A stretch of 64,000 bases of DNA. Origin: Methylocystis sp. Sn-Cys. Its GTDB lineage: Bacteria > Pseudomonadota > Alphaproteobacteria > Rhizobiales > Beijerinckiaceae. The position numbers and the translations under genes are program-made. The notes beneath the pieces were generated by a model, which made no database searches, had not been told where the DNA came from, and saw nothing but the letters and a program-made list of their open reading frames with translations. Position 1 is the stretch's first letter; every line of letters starts with the position of its first letter. Positions 8,279 through 17,857 of this stretch are shown piece after piece. The stretch is taken from NCBI RefSeq assembly GCF_016745395.1, contig NZ_JAERVJ010000009.1, positions 99,928-163,927 of the forward strand, in the 5' to 3' direction.

Positions 8279-9421
8279 TCACGGCTCGACAAAGAACGAC
8301 GGCGGCGCCTCTCCGCGCGCGATCAGCTCCAGCAGCCTGTCGCTGGCGGCCAGAGCTTCCTCGATCGTCACATCCATATCCAAATATCGATAGGTGCCGA
8401 GCCGCCCGACGAAACTCACCTTTTCGCTCGCGCGGGCGAGCTCGATGTAGCTGCGCAGCAGCTTCTGCTCATTGGCGAGCCGGATCGGATAATAAGGTAT
8501 GTCATCCGCGCCGGCGGCCCGGCTATATTCCCGGTAGCAAAGGGTCAAATCGAATGTGTCTTTTTCCCAGGGCGCAAAATATTTGTGTTCGGTTATTCGC
8601 GTGAACGGCACGTCGGCGTCGCAGTAGTTAATAACCGCAGCGCCCTGGAAGTCGCCCTTGTCGATCATTCGTTCGAAGTCGAGCGTGCGGTAGCCGAGCC
8701 GGCCGAGCCGGAAACCGAAAAAGCGGTCGAGCGGCCCGCTATAGAAGACATGAGCGAAATTCTCGCTCAGCTCCTCGAAGCGGCAGTTCAACCGGACGTC
8801 GACATTCGGCGCGCGGAGAATGTTCTCGGCCATCGCCGTGTAGCCGTTGCTGGGAATGGCCTGATAATGATGCGCAAAGTAACTGTCGTTGTAATCGAAT
8901 CTCGCGGGCAGGCGCTTCAGCACGGACGCCGGGAGGTCCGTCGGGCTTATGCCCCATTGTTTCGACGTGTATCCTTTGAAAAAGGCCTCGTAGAGCTCCT
9001 CGCCCATCAAGGCGAGCGCCTGCTCCTCGAAATTTTGCGGCTCTTCGATCTTACGCGCTTTCGAGGCGATGAAAGCGCGCGCCTCGGCCGGCCCCATGCA
9101 TCGTTTGAAGAACTGATTGATCGTCATCAAGTTCAAAGGCAGCGAATAGACGCCCGACTTGGCGACGGCGACGACGCGATGGTTATAGGGCCTCATCTCC
9201 GCGAAGCGCGTGACGTAAGACCAGACCCGTTCGTTCGAGGTGTGAAAGATGTGAGGGCCATAAATATGAGTCATCACGCCCGTTTCAGGGTCACGGGCGC
9301 TGTGACAGTTGCCGCCAAGATGCGATCGCTCGTCGACGACCAGAACCTTGTGCCCCGCCTCGCCCAGGCTCCTGGCGATCACGGCGCCGCTCAAGCCCGC
9401 GCCAACCACGCAATATCTCAT
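8279..9421 (-). CDS. glf: UDP-galactopyranose mutase
   Basis: A 380-residue flavoenzyme interconverting UDP-galactopyranose and UDP-galactofuranose in the cytoplasm. The N-terminal FAD motif VVGAGLSGAVIA (about 4-15), the HLGGNCHS segment, THIYGPHIFHT, YTSKQWG and the RFDYNDSYF block are all typical of Glf. Length agrees with the family. It supplies galactofuranose for surface glycans. It lies on the opposite strand just upstream of the giant repeat protein and glycosyltransferase genes, which makes a link to that glycosylation block possible but unproven. Confidence 0.93.
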   Translation of the reverse strand: MRYCVVGAGLSGAVIARSLGEAGHKVLVVDERSHLGGNCHSARDPETGVMTHIYGPHIFHTSNERVWSYVTRFAEMRPYNHRVVAVAKSGVYSLPLNLMTINQFFKRCMGPAEARAFIASKARKIEEPQNFEEQALALMGEELYEAFFKGYTSKQWGISPTDLPASVLKRLPARFDYNDSYFAHHYQAIPSNGYTAMAENILRAPNVDVRLNCRFEELSENFAHVFYSGPLDRFFGFRLGRLGYRTLDFERMIDKGDFQGAAVINYCDADVPFTRITEHKYFAPWEKDTFDLTLCYREYSRAAGADDIPYYPIRLANEQKLLRSYIELARASEKVSFVGRLGTYRYLDMDVTIEEALAASDRLLELIARGEAPPSFFVEP

Positions 9422-9840
9422 CTGGCCCCTCGCAAGTTCATCGAGGGAAACTACTGGGTCAGGCTGGCGCGACGCTGCCGGGCCCCGGCCAGAAAATCGA
9501 CCTATGACGCGCCTTTAAGCGTCGCTGGAAACTTCTTGTTAGAAAGATGCCGTTACTGTGGTCAAGCCGGCCGTTCGCCCGGCTAGTTCGCGCGTAGGAC
9601 AGATGATCTGTCCACCATTGTCCGAAGACTCCTTGGCGACGTTTTCCTGATCCGCCGATCTCGAGCCTCGGTCCACGCGACGTGTCCTGCCCCTTTTCGT
9701 AGCTTTTGTGCCCCGGCCGCATTTGCGCGCGGGGATCGCCGCCACTCGCGCGGCGGCGATGGCGCGCGCAGCAGCGTCTGCGGAGAGGGCTTTCAAAGTG
9801 AACTCTTTGGGACGCACACCAACAGCTCAAGGGCCGGCAT
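9422..9840. promoter_or_regulatory. Intergenic region upstream of the giant repeat gene
   Basis: About 420 bp with no convincing gene between divergently oriented glf and the repeat protein. A perfect hairpin or operator-like inverted repeat, GGACAGA-TGA-TCTGTCC, lies at 9597-9613. An AAGGG stretch just upstream of ATG 9841 could serve as ribosome binding site. No riboswitch-like structure was recognised. Confidence 0.35.
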
Positions 9841-12800
9841 ATGACCTCCATCATTTCTTCGCTCACCCCCAGCCAAGTCGCCTCGCTCTCGACGAGCACG
9901 ATCTCAAAGCTCACGACCGACGATATAGCGGCTATGACGACCGCTCAGGCGGCGGCACTGACGTCGAGTCAGATCCGCGCCCTGAATACGGATGACGTCG
10001 CGGCGTTTTCGGCGACGCAGATGAGCGCCCTTAGCTGGAGCGCCATCCTCGGCTTCACGAGCACGCAGATCACCGCGATTACCAGCACCGACCTCACGTC
10101 GCTGTCCACAGGTCAGGTCGCCGCTTTCACCACGAGCCAGCTACACGCGCTCTCGACCGACCAGATCGCGTCTCTCTCGACAGCGCAAATCGCGGTTTTC
10201 GTTTCCGCCCAAGCCAATGCGCTGACCACTGACAGCGTCGCTGCGCTCGCCACCGACCAAATCGCGGCGATGAAGACCAATGCGGTCGCAGGATTGAGCT
10301 CCGCACAGATACAGGCGCTCTCCTCGGTGCAGATCGGCGCTCTCACAACCGCCCAGATCTCGGCGATGACCTCCTCCCAGGCGGCCGCCTTGTCGTCGGA
10401 TGACGTCGCCGCTCTTTCCGCAAGCCAATTCAGCGCCTTCGGCGCCCGCGACCTCGCCGCGCTGACCACCAGCGCCCTCGCCGGCGTCTCGACCTTGGAC
10501 ATCGCCGCGCTGAACACGTCGCAGGCGGCCGCGCTCACGAGCGCGCAGATGCACGCGCTTTCGACGGACCAGGCCGCCGCCTTGACCACGGCGCAAATCG
10601 CCGTCCTCGGCTCCAGCCAGATTGCGGCGCTGACCACCGACGCCGTCGCCGCTCTGTCCACGGATCAGATCGCGGCGTTGAAAACGAGTTCTTTTGCAGC
10701 GCTGGGTTCCGCGCAAATTCAGGCCCTCTCGACCAACCAGGCCGCCGCCCTGACCACGGCGCAGGTCGCGGCGCTGACGACCGCCCAAACGGCCGCGCTC
10801 ACCTCCGACGACGTCGCGGCCTTCTCCACCGCGCAGTTCGGCGCCCTCTCGGCCCGCGACATCGCCGCTTTGTCCACGAGCGCCCTCGCCGCGGCCTCCA
10901 CTGCCGATATTGCGGCGCTGAGCACCGCTCAGGCCGCCGCCCTGACCACCGCTGAAATCAGCGCCCTCTCCACCGATCAGGCGGCCGCTCTCACCACCGC
11001 CGCCGTCGCCGCGCTAGGCTCCGGCCAGGCCGCCGCGCTGACGACGGACGCGGTCGCCGCGCTCTCCACCGATCAGGTTGCGGCGCTCAAGACCCTCGCC
11101 GTCGCGGCGCTGACCACCGCGCAGATCGGCGTCCTCTCGGCCGGTCAGACAATCTCGCTGACCACCGCGCAGGTTGCCGCGCTGAAGACCACGCAGATCC
11201 AAGCGCTTTCGGCGATCCGGGTCGCCACCCTGACCACCGAGCAGGTGGCCGCGCTCGGCTCCACCCAGGCCGCCGCGCTGACCACCGACGAAATTGCCGC
11301 GCTCTCGACAGACCAGGTCGCGGCGCTCAAGACCAGCGCCATCGCCGCGCTGAGCACGGCGCAAATCGACACATTGTCGACCAGCCAGGCCGCCGCCCTC
11401 GGCACTGCCCAGATTGTCGCGCTCACCACCGCGCAGGCGGCGCGCCTGAGTTCGGACGACATCGCGGCGCTCTCGACGGCGCAGCTTGCGGCTTTCGAAA
11501 CGCGCGACCTCGCGGCTTTGTCCTCGAGCGCCTTCGCCGGCGTCTCGACGGCGGACATCGCCGCTCTCAGCACGGCGCAGGTCGCCGCTTTGACGACCGC
11601 CGAGATGCGCGCGCTGTCGACCGATCAGGCCGCGGCGCTCACCACGGCGCAAGTGGCGGTCCTCGGCTCCCGTCAGGCGGCCGCGCTCACCACGGATAGC
11701 GTCGCAGCGCTCTCCACGGATCAGGTCGCGGCGTTGAAATCCAGCTCTGTCGCCGCCTTGAGCACGGCGCAAATCGTTACGCTGACGACCGCTCAGGCGG
11801 CGGCGCTGACCACCGCTCAAGTGGCGTCGCTGACCACCGCGCAAGCGGCGGCCCTTTCCTCCGACGATCTGGCCGCCTTCTCGACCGACCAATTCGCGGC
11901 GCTGAGCTCTCGCGATCTGGCGGCGCTCACCTCCACCGCCCTTACCGGCGTGTCGACGGCTGAGATCGCCGCGCTGAGCACCGGGCAGATCGCGGCGTTC
12001 ACGGCCGTGCAGATGCGCAGCTTGTCGACCGATCAGACCGCCGCTCTGACGACCGCCCAAGTGGCCGTCCTCAGCTCCGGCCAGGCCGCCGCCTTGACGA
12101 CCGATAGCATCGCAGCCCTCACCACCGACCAGATCGCCAGCCTGAGGACGTCCACTGTCGCGGCGCTCGGCAGCGCGCAGGTCCACGTCCTGACGACGGC
12201 TCAGGCGAGCGCGCTGACCACCGCCCAGATTGGCGCCCTGACAACGGCGCAGACGGCCGCGCTGACGACCGACGACATCGCCGCCTTCACCTCGACGCAG
12301 TTCGACGCCCTCAGCTCCCGCGACCTCGCGGCGCTGCAAACGAGCCAGTTGGCGGCGGTCGCGACCGAGGATCTCGCGGGGCTGTCCACCTCGCAGGTCG
12401 CCGCCCTGACGACCAGGCAGCTCCATGCGCTCTCGTCCGATCAGTCCTCCGCTCTGACGACCGCTCAGATCGCCACGCTGTCGTCCGGGCAGGTGGCCGC
12501 GCTCACGACCGACAGCCTCGCCGCTCTCTCCACGGATCAGATCGCGGCGCTCCGGTCGGCCGCCATCGCGGCGCTGAGCACGGCGCAGATCGACGTGCTC
12601 TCGACCGCCCAGGTTGGCGCGCTGACGACCAGCCAGATCGCCGCCCTGACGACGACGCAAAGCGCGACGCTCTCCTCGGACGACGTGGCCGCCTTCACCA
12701 CGGCGCAGTTTGGCGCGCTCGAGGCGCGTGACCTTGCCGCGATGTCGACGAGCGCGCTCGCCGGAGTGTCGACGGACGACGTCGCCATCCTGAGCGCCGC

Positions 12801-15609
12801 GCAGGCCGGCGCGCTGACGAGCGCGCAAGTTCGCGCGCTGTCGACGGACCAGGCGGCCGCGTTGACGACCGGTTCGGTCGCGGTCCTGGGCTCGGCTCAA
12901 GCCGCCGCGCTCACCACCGACAGCGTCGCGGCGCTGTCGACGAATCAGCTCTCCGCCTTCAAGACGAGCGCGGTCGCCGCTTTGACCACCGCGCAGGTCC
13001 AGTCCTTGTCGACGGCTCAGGCCGCGGCGCTGACCACGGCCCAGGTCGTCGCCCTGACCACCACGCAGACGCGCGCTCTGTCGACGGATCAGGCGGCGGC
13101 GCTGACAACCGATCAGGTGGCCGCTTTGAGCTCCCGGCAGTCGGCCGCTCTCACGACGGACAGCGTTGCGGCGCTTTCCACCGATCAGGTTGCGGCGCTC
13201 AAGACCAGCGCAGTCGCCGCGCTGAGCACAGCGCAGATCCACGCGCTCTCCACGGCGCAGATCGCGGCGCTCACGACCGCGCAGATCGGCGCCCTGACGA
13301 CGTCTGGGGCCTCGGCGCTGTCGTCCGACGACATCGCCGCCCTCTCGACGGCGCAGTTCGCGACGCTGAGCACCCGCGACATCGCCGCCTTGACGACCGC
13401 CGCTCTCCTCGGCGCCTCGACCGACGACCTCGCCGCGCTCAGCACGGGCCAGTCCTCGGCCCTGACGTCGAACCAGGTGCACGCGCTGTCGACCGACCAG
13501 GCCGCGGCGCTGACGACGGCGCAGGTCGCCGTCCTCAGCTCGGGCCAGGCGGCCGCGCTCACCACGGACAGCGTCGCGGCGCTCTCCACGGATCAGATCG
13601 CGGCGCTTTCGACCAGGGCTGTCGCGGCCCTCGGCACAGCGCAGATCAGCGCTCTGTCGACGGCTCAGGTGGCGGCCTTCGCCACCGCCCAGATCGCCGC
13701 TTTGACCTCGGCGCAAGCCGGCGCTCTCTCCTCCGATGATGTGGCGGCCTTCTCGACCGCCCAATTCGCGGCCTTGAGCACGCGCGATATCGCAGCCCTG
13801 TCGACGAGCGCCATCGCCGGCGCCTCGACGGACGACATCGCAGCTCTGAGCACGGCCCAGGCGGCCGCCCTCACCACCGGCCAGGCGCATGCTTTGTCCA
13901 GCGCTCAGACAGCCGCGCTGACGACGGCGCAGGCCGCCGTTCTCAGCTCGGCCCAGGCGGCGGCGCTGACGACCGATAGCGTCGCGGCTCTGACGACGGA
14001 CCAGGTGGCGGCTTTGAGATCGGCCGCCATCGCAGCCCTGAGCACCGCTCAAATCGGCATCCTGTCGACCGATCAGACGGCCGCTCTCACCACGGCGCAG
14101 ATCGTGGCGCTGACCAGCTCGCAGACGCATGCGCTCTCGACCGACCAGGCCAAGGCGCTGACGACGGAGCAAGTCGGCGCGCTTTCCTCGCGCCAGGCGG
14201 CGGCGCTGACCACCGACAGCGTGGCCGCGCTTTCCACCAGCCAGGTTGCGGCGCTCAAGACCGGGTCGCTCGCGACCCTGAGCGCGGCGCAGATACGCGC
14301 CCTGTCGACCGATCAGGCGGCGGCGCTGACCACGGACCAGATTGTCGCTTTGACCACGGCGCAGACCGCCGCGCTCTCCTCGGACGACGTGGCCGCGCTC
14401 TCCACCGCGCAGTTCGGCGCGCTGGAAACCCGGGATATCGCCGCCCTGTCGACGGCGGCGATCGCCGGCGCCTCGACGACCGATATTGCGGCCTTGAGCA
14501 CCGCCCAGGCGGCGGCGCTGACGGCGGCTCAGGTCCATGTCTTGTCGACCGATCAGGTGGCCGCCTTGACGACGGCGCAGGTCGCGACGCTCGGCTCGGC
14601 TCAGGCGCACGGGCTGACGACGGACAATGTGGCGGCGCTCTCCACGGATCAGGTCGCTGCGCTCTCGACCGGCGCCTTGGCCGCGTTGAGCAGCGCCCAG
14701 ATCGCCGCCCTCTCCTCGGCTCAGGCGGGGGCGCTGACCACGGCGCAGATCGCGGTTCTGTCCACCACGCAGGCGGCGGCTCTGTCGTCCGACGACGTGG
14801 CGGCCTTCACCACTGATCAGTTCGCGGCGCTCAGCCCCCGGGACATCGCCGCGCTGTCCACCGCCGCCATCGCGGCCGCTTCGACCGCCGATATCGTGGC
14901 GCTCAGCACGGCTCAGGTCGCGGCTCTGACAGCGAACCAGCTCCCAGCGTTGTCGACCGATCAGGTGGCGGCGATGACCACGGCGCAGGCCGCGGTGCTC
15001 CAGGCGTCGGCCTTGACCACCGCCGGCGTGGCGGCCATGTCGACCGACCAGGTGGCGGCGCTCAGGACCAACGTGGTCGCCGCCTTCAGCACCGCGCAGA
15101 TCAGCGTCCTGACCACGGCCCAGGCCGCCGCGCTCACCACCGCGCAGGTGACGGCCCTGACGTCGAGCCAGGTCGCCGCTCTCACGACGGACGATATCGC
15201 AGCTTTCAGCGCCACGCAGTTCGACGCGTTGGACGCCCGCGACATCGCCTCGCTGCTCACGACCCAGATTGCCGTCGTCTCGACTGCAGACATTGCGGGC
15301 CTGTCGACGGCGCAGCTCTCGGCAATGACCACCGCGCAGTTGCAGGCGTTGTCGACGGATCAGACTGTGTCGATCACCACCGCCCAGATCGGCGCGCTCA
15401 GTTCCACGCAGATCGGGGCGCTCGAGAGCGCGGACTTCACGGCCTTCTCGACCGATCAACTGGTCGCGATCTCCACGCAGTCCATCGCCGGCTTGTCGAC
15501 CGACGACATCGGGGCCCTGAGCACCACGCAAGCCAGCGCGCTGACCACCACGCAGATCAATGCGATGTCGTCTGCGCAGGTCAACCGGCTGATGCAACTG
15601 TTCCAGTAA
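9841..15609 (+). CDS. Giant Ser/Thr-rich octapeptide-repeat protein
   Basis: A 1922-residue protein that is in 8-residue register from residue 1 to the end: 239 octads of consensus (S/T)(S/T)x(Q/D)(V/I/A)xA(L/F), one octad shortened to QASAL (residues 1721-1725), and a tail MQLFQ. Six introductory octads precede 12 higher-order modules, each opening with an (S/T/N)(S/T)DD octad. Nine modules have 17 octads and three have 27. There is no signal peptide, no transmembrane segment and no Cys that I can see. Each octad begins with two hydroxy residues, giving several hundred possible O-glycosylation sites, and a GT41-type transferase is encoded next. Each octad fits a capping box (T-x-x-Q) plus a short helix, so an alpha-solenoid is possible, but fold and function are unknown. 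Secretion route is also unknown. Confidence 0.85.
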   Translation: MTSIISSLTPSQVASLSTSTISKLTTDDIAAMTTAQAAALTSSQIRALNTDDVAAFSATQMSALSWSAILGFTSTQITAITSTDLTSLSTGQVAAFTTSQLHALSTDQIASLSTAQIAVFVSAQANALTTDSVAALATDQIAAMKTNAVAGLSSAQIQALSSVQIGALTTAQISAMTSSQAAALSSDDVAALSASQFSAFGARDLAALTTSALAGVSTLDIAALNTSQAAALTSAQMHALSTDQAAALTTAQIAVLGSSQIAALTTDAVAALSTDQIAALKTSSFAALGSAQIQALSTNQAAALTTAQVAALTTAQTAALTSDDVAAFSTAQFGALSARDIAALSTSALAAASTADIAALSTAQAAALTTAEISALSTDQAAALTTAAVAALGSGQAAALTTDAVAALSTDQVAALKTLAVAALTTAQIGVLSAGQTISLTTAQVAALKTTQIQALSAIRVATLTTEQVAALGSTQAAALTTDEIAALSTDQVAALKTSAIAALSTAQIDTLSTSQAAALGTAQIVALTTAQAARLSSDDIAALSTAQLAAFETRDLAALSSSAFAGVSTADIAALSTAQVAALTTAEMRALSTDQAAALTTAQVAVLGSRQAAALTTDSVAALSTDQVAALKSSSVAALSTAQIVTLTTAQAAALTTAQVASLTTAQAAALSSDDLAAFSTDQFAALSSRDLAALTSTALTGVSTAEIAALSTGQIAAFTAVQMRSLSTDQTAALTTAQVAVLSSGQAAALTTDSIAALTTDQIASLRTSTVAALGSAQVHVLTTAQASALTTAQIGALTTAQTAALTTDDIAAFTSTQFDALSSRDLAALQTSQLAAVATEDLAGLSTSQVAALTTRQLHALSSDQSSALTTAQIATLSSGQVAALTTDSLAALSTDQIAALRSAAIAALSTAQIDVLSTAQVGALTTSQIAALTTTQSATLSSDDVAAFTTAQFGALEARDLAAMSTSALAGVSTDDVAILSAAQAGALTSAQVRALSTDQAAALTTGSVAVLGSAQAAALTTDSVAALSTNQLSAFKTSAVAALTTAQVQSLSTAQAAALTTAQVVALTTTQTRALSTDQAAALTTDQVAALSSRQSAALTTDSVAALSTDQVAALKTSAVAALSTAQIHALSTAQIAALTTAQIGALTTSGASALSSDDIAALSTAQFATLSTRDIAALTTAALLGASTDDLAALSTGQSSALTSNQVHALSTDQAAALTTAQVAVLSSGQAAALTTDSVAALSTDQIAALSTRAVAALGTAQISALSTAQVAAFATAQIAALTSAQAGALSSDDVAAFSTAQFAALSTRDIAALSTSAIAGASTDDIAALSTAQAAALTTGQAHALSSAQTAALTTAQAAVLSSAQAAALTTDSVAALTTDQVAALRSAAIAALSTAQIGILSTDQTAALTTAQIVALTSSQTHALSTDQAKALTTEQVGALSSRQAAALTTDSVAALSTSQVAALKTGSLATLSAAQIRALSTDQAAALTTDQIVALTTAQTAALSSDDVAALSTAQFGALETRDIAALSTAAIAGASTTDIAALSTAQAAALTAAQVHVLSTDQVAALTTAQVATLGSAQAHGLTTDNVAALSTDQVAALSTGALAALSSAQIAALSSAQAGALTTAQIAVLSTTQAAALSSDDVAAFTTDQFAALSPRDIAALSTAAIAAASTADIVALSTAQVAALTANQLPALSTDQVAAMTTAQAAVLQASALTTAGVAAMSTDQVAALRTNVVAAFSTAQISVLTTAQAAALTTAQVTALTSSQVAALTTDDIAAFSATQFDALDARDIASLLTTQIAVVSTADIAGLSTAQLSAMTTAQLQALSTDQTVSITTAQIGALSSTQIGALESADFTAFSTDQLVAISTQSIAGLSTDDIGALSTTQASALTTTQINAMSSAQVNRLMQLFQ
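9985..15591 (+). repeat. Tandem array of 408- and 648-bp coding modules
   Basis: Module starts, each at the (S/T/N)(S/T)DD octad: 9985, 10393, 10801, 11449, 11857, 12265, 12673, 13321, 13729, 14377, 14785 and 15184. Modules are 408 bp (17 octads) except those starting at 10801, 12673 and 13729, which are 648 bp (27 octads), and the one at 14785, which is 399 bp because of a 9-bp loss at 15001-15015. In the long modules octads 7-16 are present twice (10945-11184 and 11185-11424; 12817-13056 and 13057-13296; 13873-14112 and 14113-14352). Repeats have diverged in sequence but keep length and order. Confidence 0.9.
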
Positions 15610-15636
15610 GCGCGACACACTGGAACAGCCACAATT

Positions 15637-15675
15637 GCCGCCGAGGGTGCGTAAGCCTCCTCGGCGGCTGCTTTT
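15637..15675 (+). terminator. Rho-independent terminator after the repeat gene
   Basis: Ten-base stem GCCGCCGAGG (15637-15646) and CCTCGGCGGC (15659-15668) followed by TGCTTTT. It would end transcription of the giant repeat gene before the GT41 gene at 15796, so the two may be separate units or partly read through. Confidence 0.65.
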
Positions 15676-15795
15676 GAAGCTCGAGCAAATTCGGCCGCAA
15701 TCGCCCTCCCGAGCGGCTGCACATGCCTGGCGCAAGCTCTCTTTGCCAAGGTCCGTTGGGATTGCCCTCAATGTTCCCAACTGGACTGCCAACGC

Positions 15796-17832
15796 ATGCT
15801 GACGCCGGCCTCCCCCTTGGCGAGCGGGATCGAAATTTTCAACCTCGCCGTTCATCGCGCCAAGCGCCGAAACCTGCCGCTCGTCGAACTTTTCGACAGC
15901 GCCGATAAATTGCGACGCGCGGGCCAGCCGGCGTTGGCCAGCGAGCTTTACAAGACATGGATCGCCTTCAACGGCGAACATGAGCTGCTCCACATGGCCT
16001 ATTTCAACTATGCGGTCGGCCTGCGGGAACAGGGCGACATTTCCGGCGCCGCCATCGCTTTGCGGGAGTGCCTTCGGGTCAAGCCGGATTTCGCCCAGGC
16101 GCATATCAATCTCGGCCGCGCATTCGAAGATGCGGGAGACATCGGCGCGGCGGTTCAGCAATGGCGCGCTCTGAGCGAAAAGCTCGCCGAGGTGAACGGC
16201 GAGACGATGGCGCATAAAGTTCTCGCCTTGCACCAAATCGGCCGCGTCCTCGAAGGCGTCGAGGATTTACAGGGCGCCGAGGAGGCCCTGAAGCAGGCGC
16301 TCGAACTGCGGCCCGACAAAACCGAAGCCGCGCAACATTGGATTTCGCTGCGCCAGCGCCAGTGCAAATGGCCGGCCGTCGCCGCCGCCGAGCGCCTGCC
16401 GCGCCGCAACCTCATCGACGGCATGTCGTCGATGTCGCTCGCCGCCTATGCCGACGATCCCATGTTCCAGCTCGCCAAGGCGTATCGCTACAATAAGTCC
16501 GTCGTCGGTCGTCCGGCGAGCGCGCCGCTCGCGCCGCGCGAGAGAAAGCCACGCGCGCCGAACGCGCGCCTGCGGATCGGCTATGTCTCCTCCGATCTGC
16601 GCGAACATGCCGTCGGCTTTGCGCTCGTCGAAGTCCTGGAAGGGCACGATAAAGCCCGTTTCGAGATCTTTGCTTATTACTGCGGCGAGGATCGCCCCAC
16701 CGACGAAACGCAATCGCGCATAAAGGCCGCCGTCGATCACTGGATCGACATCAAACCGATGGACGACGCCCAGGCGGCGATGCGGATCGCCGATGACGAG
16801 ATCGACATTCTCGTCGATCTCAACGGCTACACCAAACATGCGCGCACGCGGATTTTCGCCTATCGCCCCGCGCCGGTCATCGTGAACTGGTGCGGCTACC
16901 CCGGAACGATGGGCAGCCCCTATCATCATTACATGATCGCCGATCCGGTGATCGTGCCGGAAGAAAACAAGATCTTCTACTCCGAGAAGGTCCTGTGGAT
17001 CGGCTGCAATCAGCCGCTCGACCGCAAGCGCCGCATCGCCGAGCGCCGTCCGACGCGCGAAGAGGCCGGACTCCCCAATGACGCCTTCGTCTTCGCCTGC
17101 CTCAATGGCATGCAGAAGATCACGGCGAATACTTTCGCCTTGTGGATGTCGATCCTGAAGGCGACGCCTAACAGCGTCCTGTGGCTTTTGACGGGCGGAG
17201 CCGACGTCAATGAGCGTTTACGCAAAGCCGCCGCGGAACATGGCGTGGCGTCGGAACGCATTCTCTTTGCCGAGAAAGCGCCGAACCCGCTTCATCTGGC
17301 GCGCATCCCGCTCGCAGATCTTTTCCTCGATACTCTGCCCTATGGCGCCCATTCGACCGCCGCCGACGCGCTCACGATGGGCCTGCCGGTCCTGACGTTG
17401 CGTGGCCGCAGCTTCGCGGCCCGCTTCTGCGCAAGCGTTGTCACGGCCGCCGGGCTGGACGATTTCATCTGCGCCACGCCCGAGGAATTTTTCGCGCGCG
17501 CGACGGAGTTCGCGCGCAACCCCGCCGGGCTGGCGGCGCGTCGCAAGGCGCTTGTCGAAAACCGGGATCGCAGCGCCTTGCGGGACATTGAAGGAACCGT
17601 GCGGCGGCTCGAATCGGTCTTCGCCGAAATGCACGAGGATTTTGTCGAGGGACGCACGCCGACGCCCGATTTGACCAATCTCGACGTCTATTACGAGATC
17701 GGCTGCGAACTCGATCTCGAATCCATCGAAACGCTGGGCGAAGACGCCTATCGCGCGCTGTATCGAGATAAGCTGAAGGAATGGAGCGAGCATATGCCCA
17801 TTCCGCAAGACCGCCGGCTGGCGGATTTTTAA
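15796..17832 (+). CDS. TPR / O-GlcNAc transferase-like (GT41) glycosyltransferase
   Basis: A 678-residue protein with tetratricopeptide repeats at about residues 35-190 and a C-terminal GT41 domain at about 258-660. Hallmarks of the OGT/SPINDLY catalytic region are seen: RIGYVSSDLREHAVG with candidate catalytic-site His271, the FACLNGMQKIT segment with Lys441, and the nucleotide-sugar loop LDTLPYGAHSTAADAL at 511-526. GT41 enzymes transfer a sugar, usually from UDP-GlcNAc or UDP-Glc, to Ser/Thr or Asn of proteins in the cytoplasm. Its position directly after a Ser/Thr-rich giant protein points to that protein as substrate, which is inference. Donor sugar cannot be told from sequence. Confidence 0.85.
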   Translation: MLTPASPLASGIEIFNLAVHRAKRRNLPLVELFDSADKLRRAGQPALASELYKTWIAFNGEHELLHMAYFNYAVGLREQGDISGAAIALRECLRVKPDFAQAHINLGRAFEDAGDIGAAVQQWRALSEKLAEVNGETMAHKVLALHQIGRVLEGVEDLQGAEEALKQALELRPDKTEAAQHWISLRQRQCKWPAVAAAERLPRRNLIDGMSSMSLAAYADDPMFQLAKAYRYNKSVVGRPASAPLAPRERKPRAPNARLRIGYVSSDLREHAVGFALVEVLEGHDKARFEIFAYYCGEDRPTDETQSRIKAAVDHWIDIKPMDDAQAAMRIADDEIDILVDLNGYTKHARTRIFAYRPAPVIVNWCGYPGTMGSPYHHYMIADPVIVPEENKIFYSEKVLWIGCNQPLDRKRRIAERRPTREEAGLPNDAFVFACLNGMQKITANTFALWMSILKATPNSVLWLLTGGADVNERLRKAAAEHGVASERILFAEKAPNPLHLARIPLADLFLDTLPYGAHSTAADALTMGLPVLTLRGRSFAARFCASVVTAAGLDDFICATPEEFFARATEFARNPAGLAARRKALVENRDRSALRDIEGTVRRLESVFAEMHEDFVEGRTPTPDLTNLDVYYEIGCELDLESIETLGEDAYRALYRDKLKEWSEHMPIPQDRRLADF

Positions 17833-17857
17833 GAGCGCGTTTCAGGAGAAACTCGAC

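Noticed and set aside
9841-15609. CRISPR array or non-coding satellite
   Set aside because: Repeats are 24 and 408 bp, in one uninterrupted reading frame, without unique spacers between identical repeats.
9841-15609. TpsA substrate of the transporter at 1038-4616
   Set aside because: The repeat protein has no signal peptide or N-terminal TPS domain, so two-partner secretion is not supported.
11014-16236. Open frame of 1740 codons on the minus strand across the giant repeat gene
   Set aside because: It is antisense to the octad repeats, Arg/Gly-rich and periodic only because the plus strand is repetitive; GC-rich wobble bases remove antisense stop codons.
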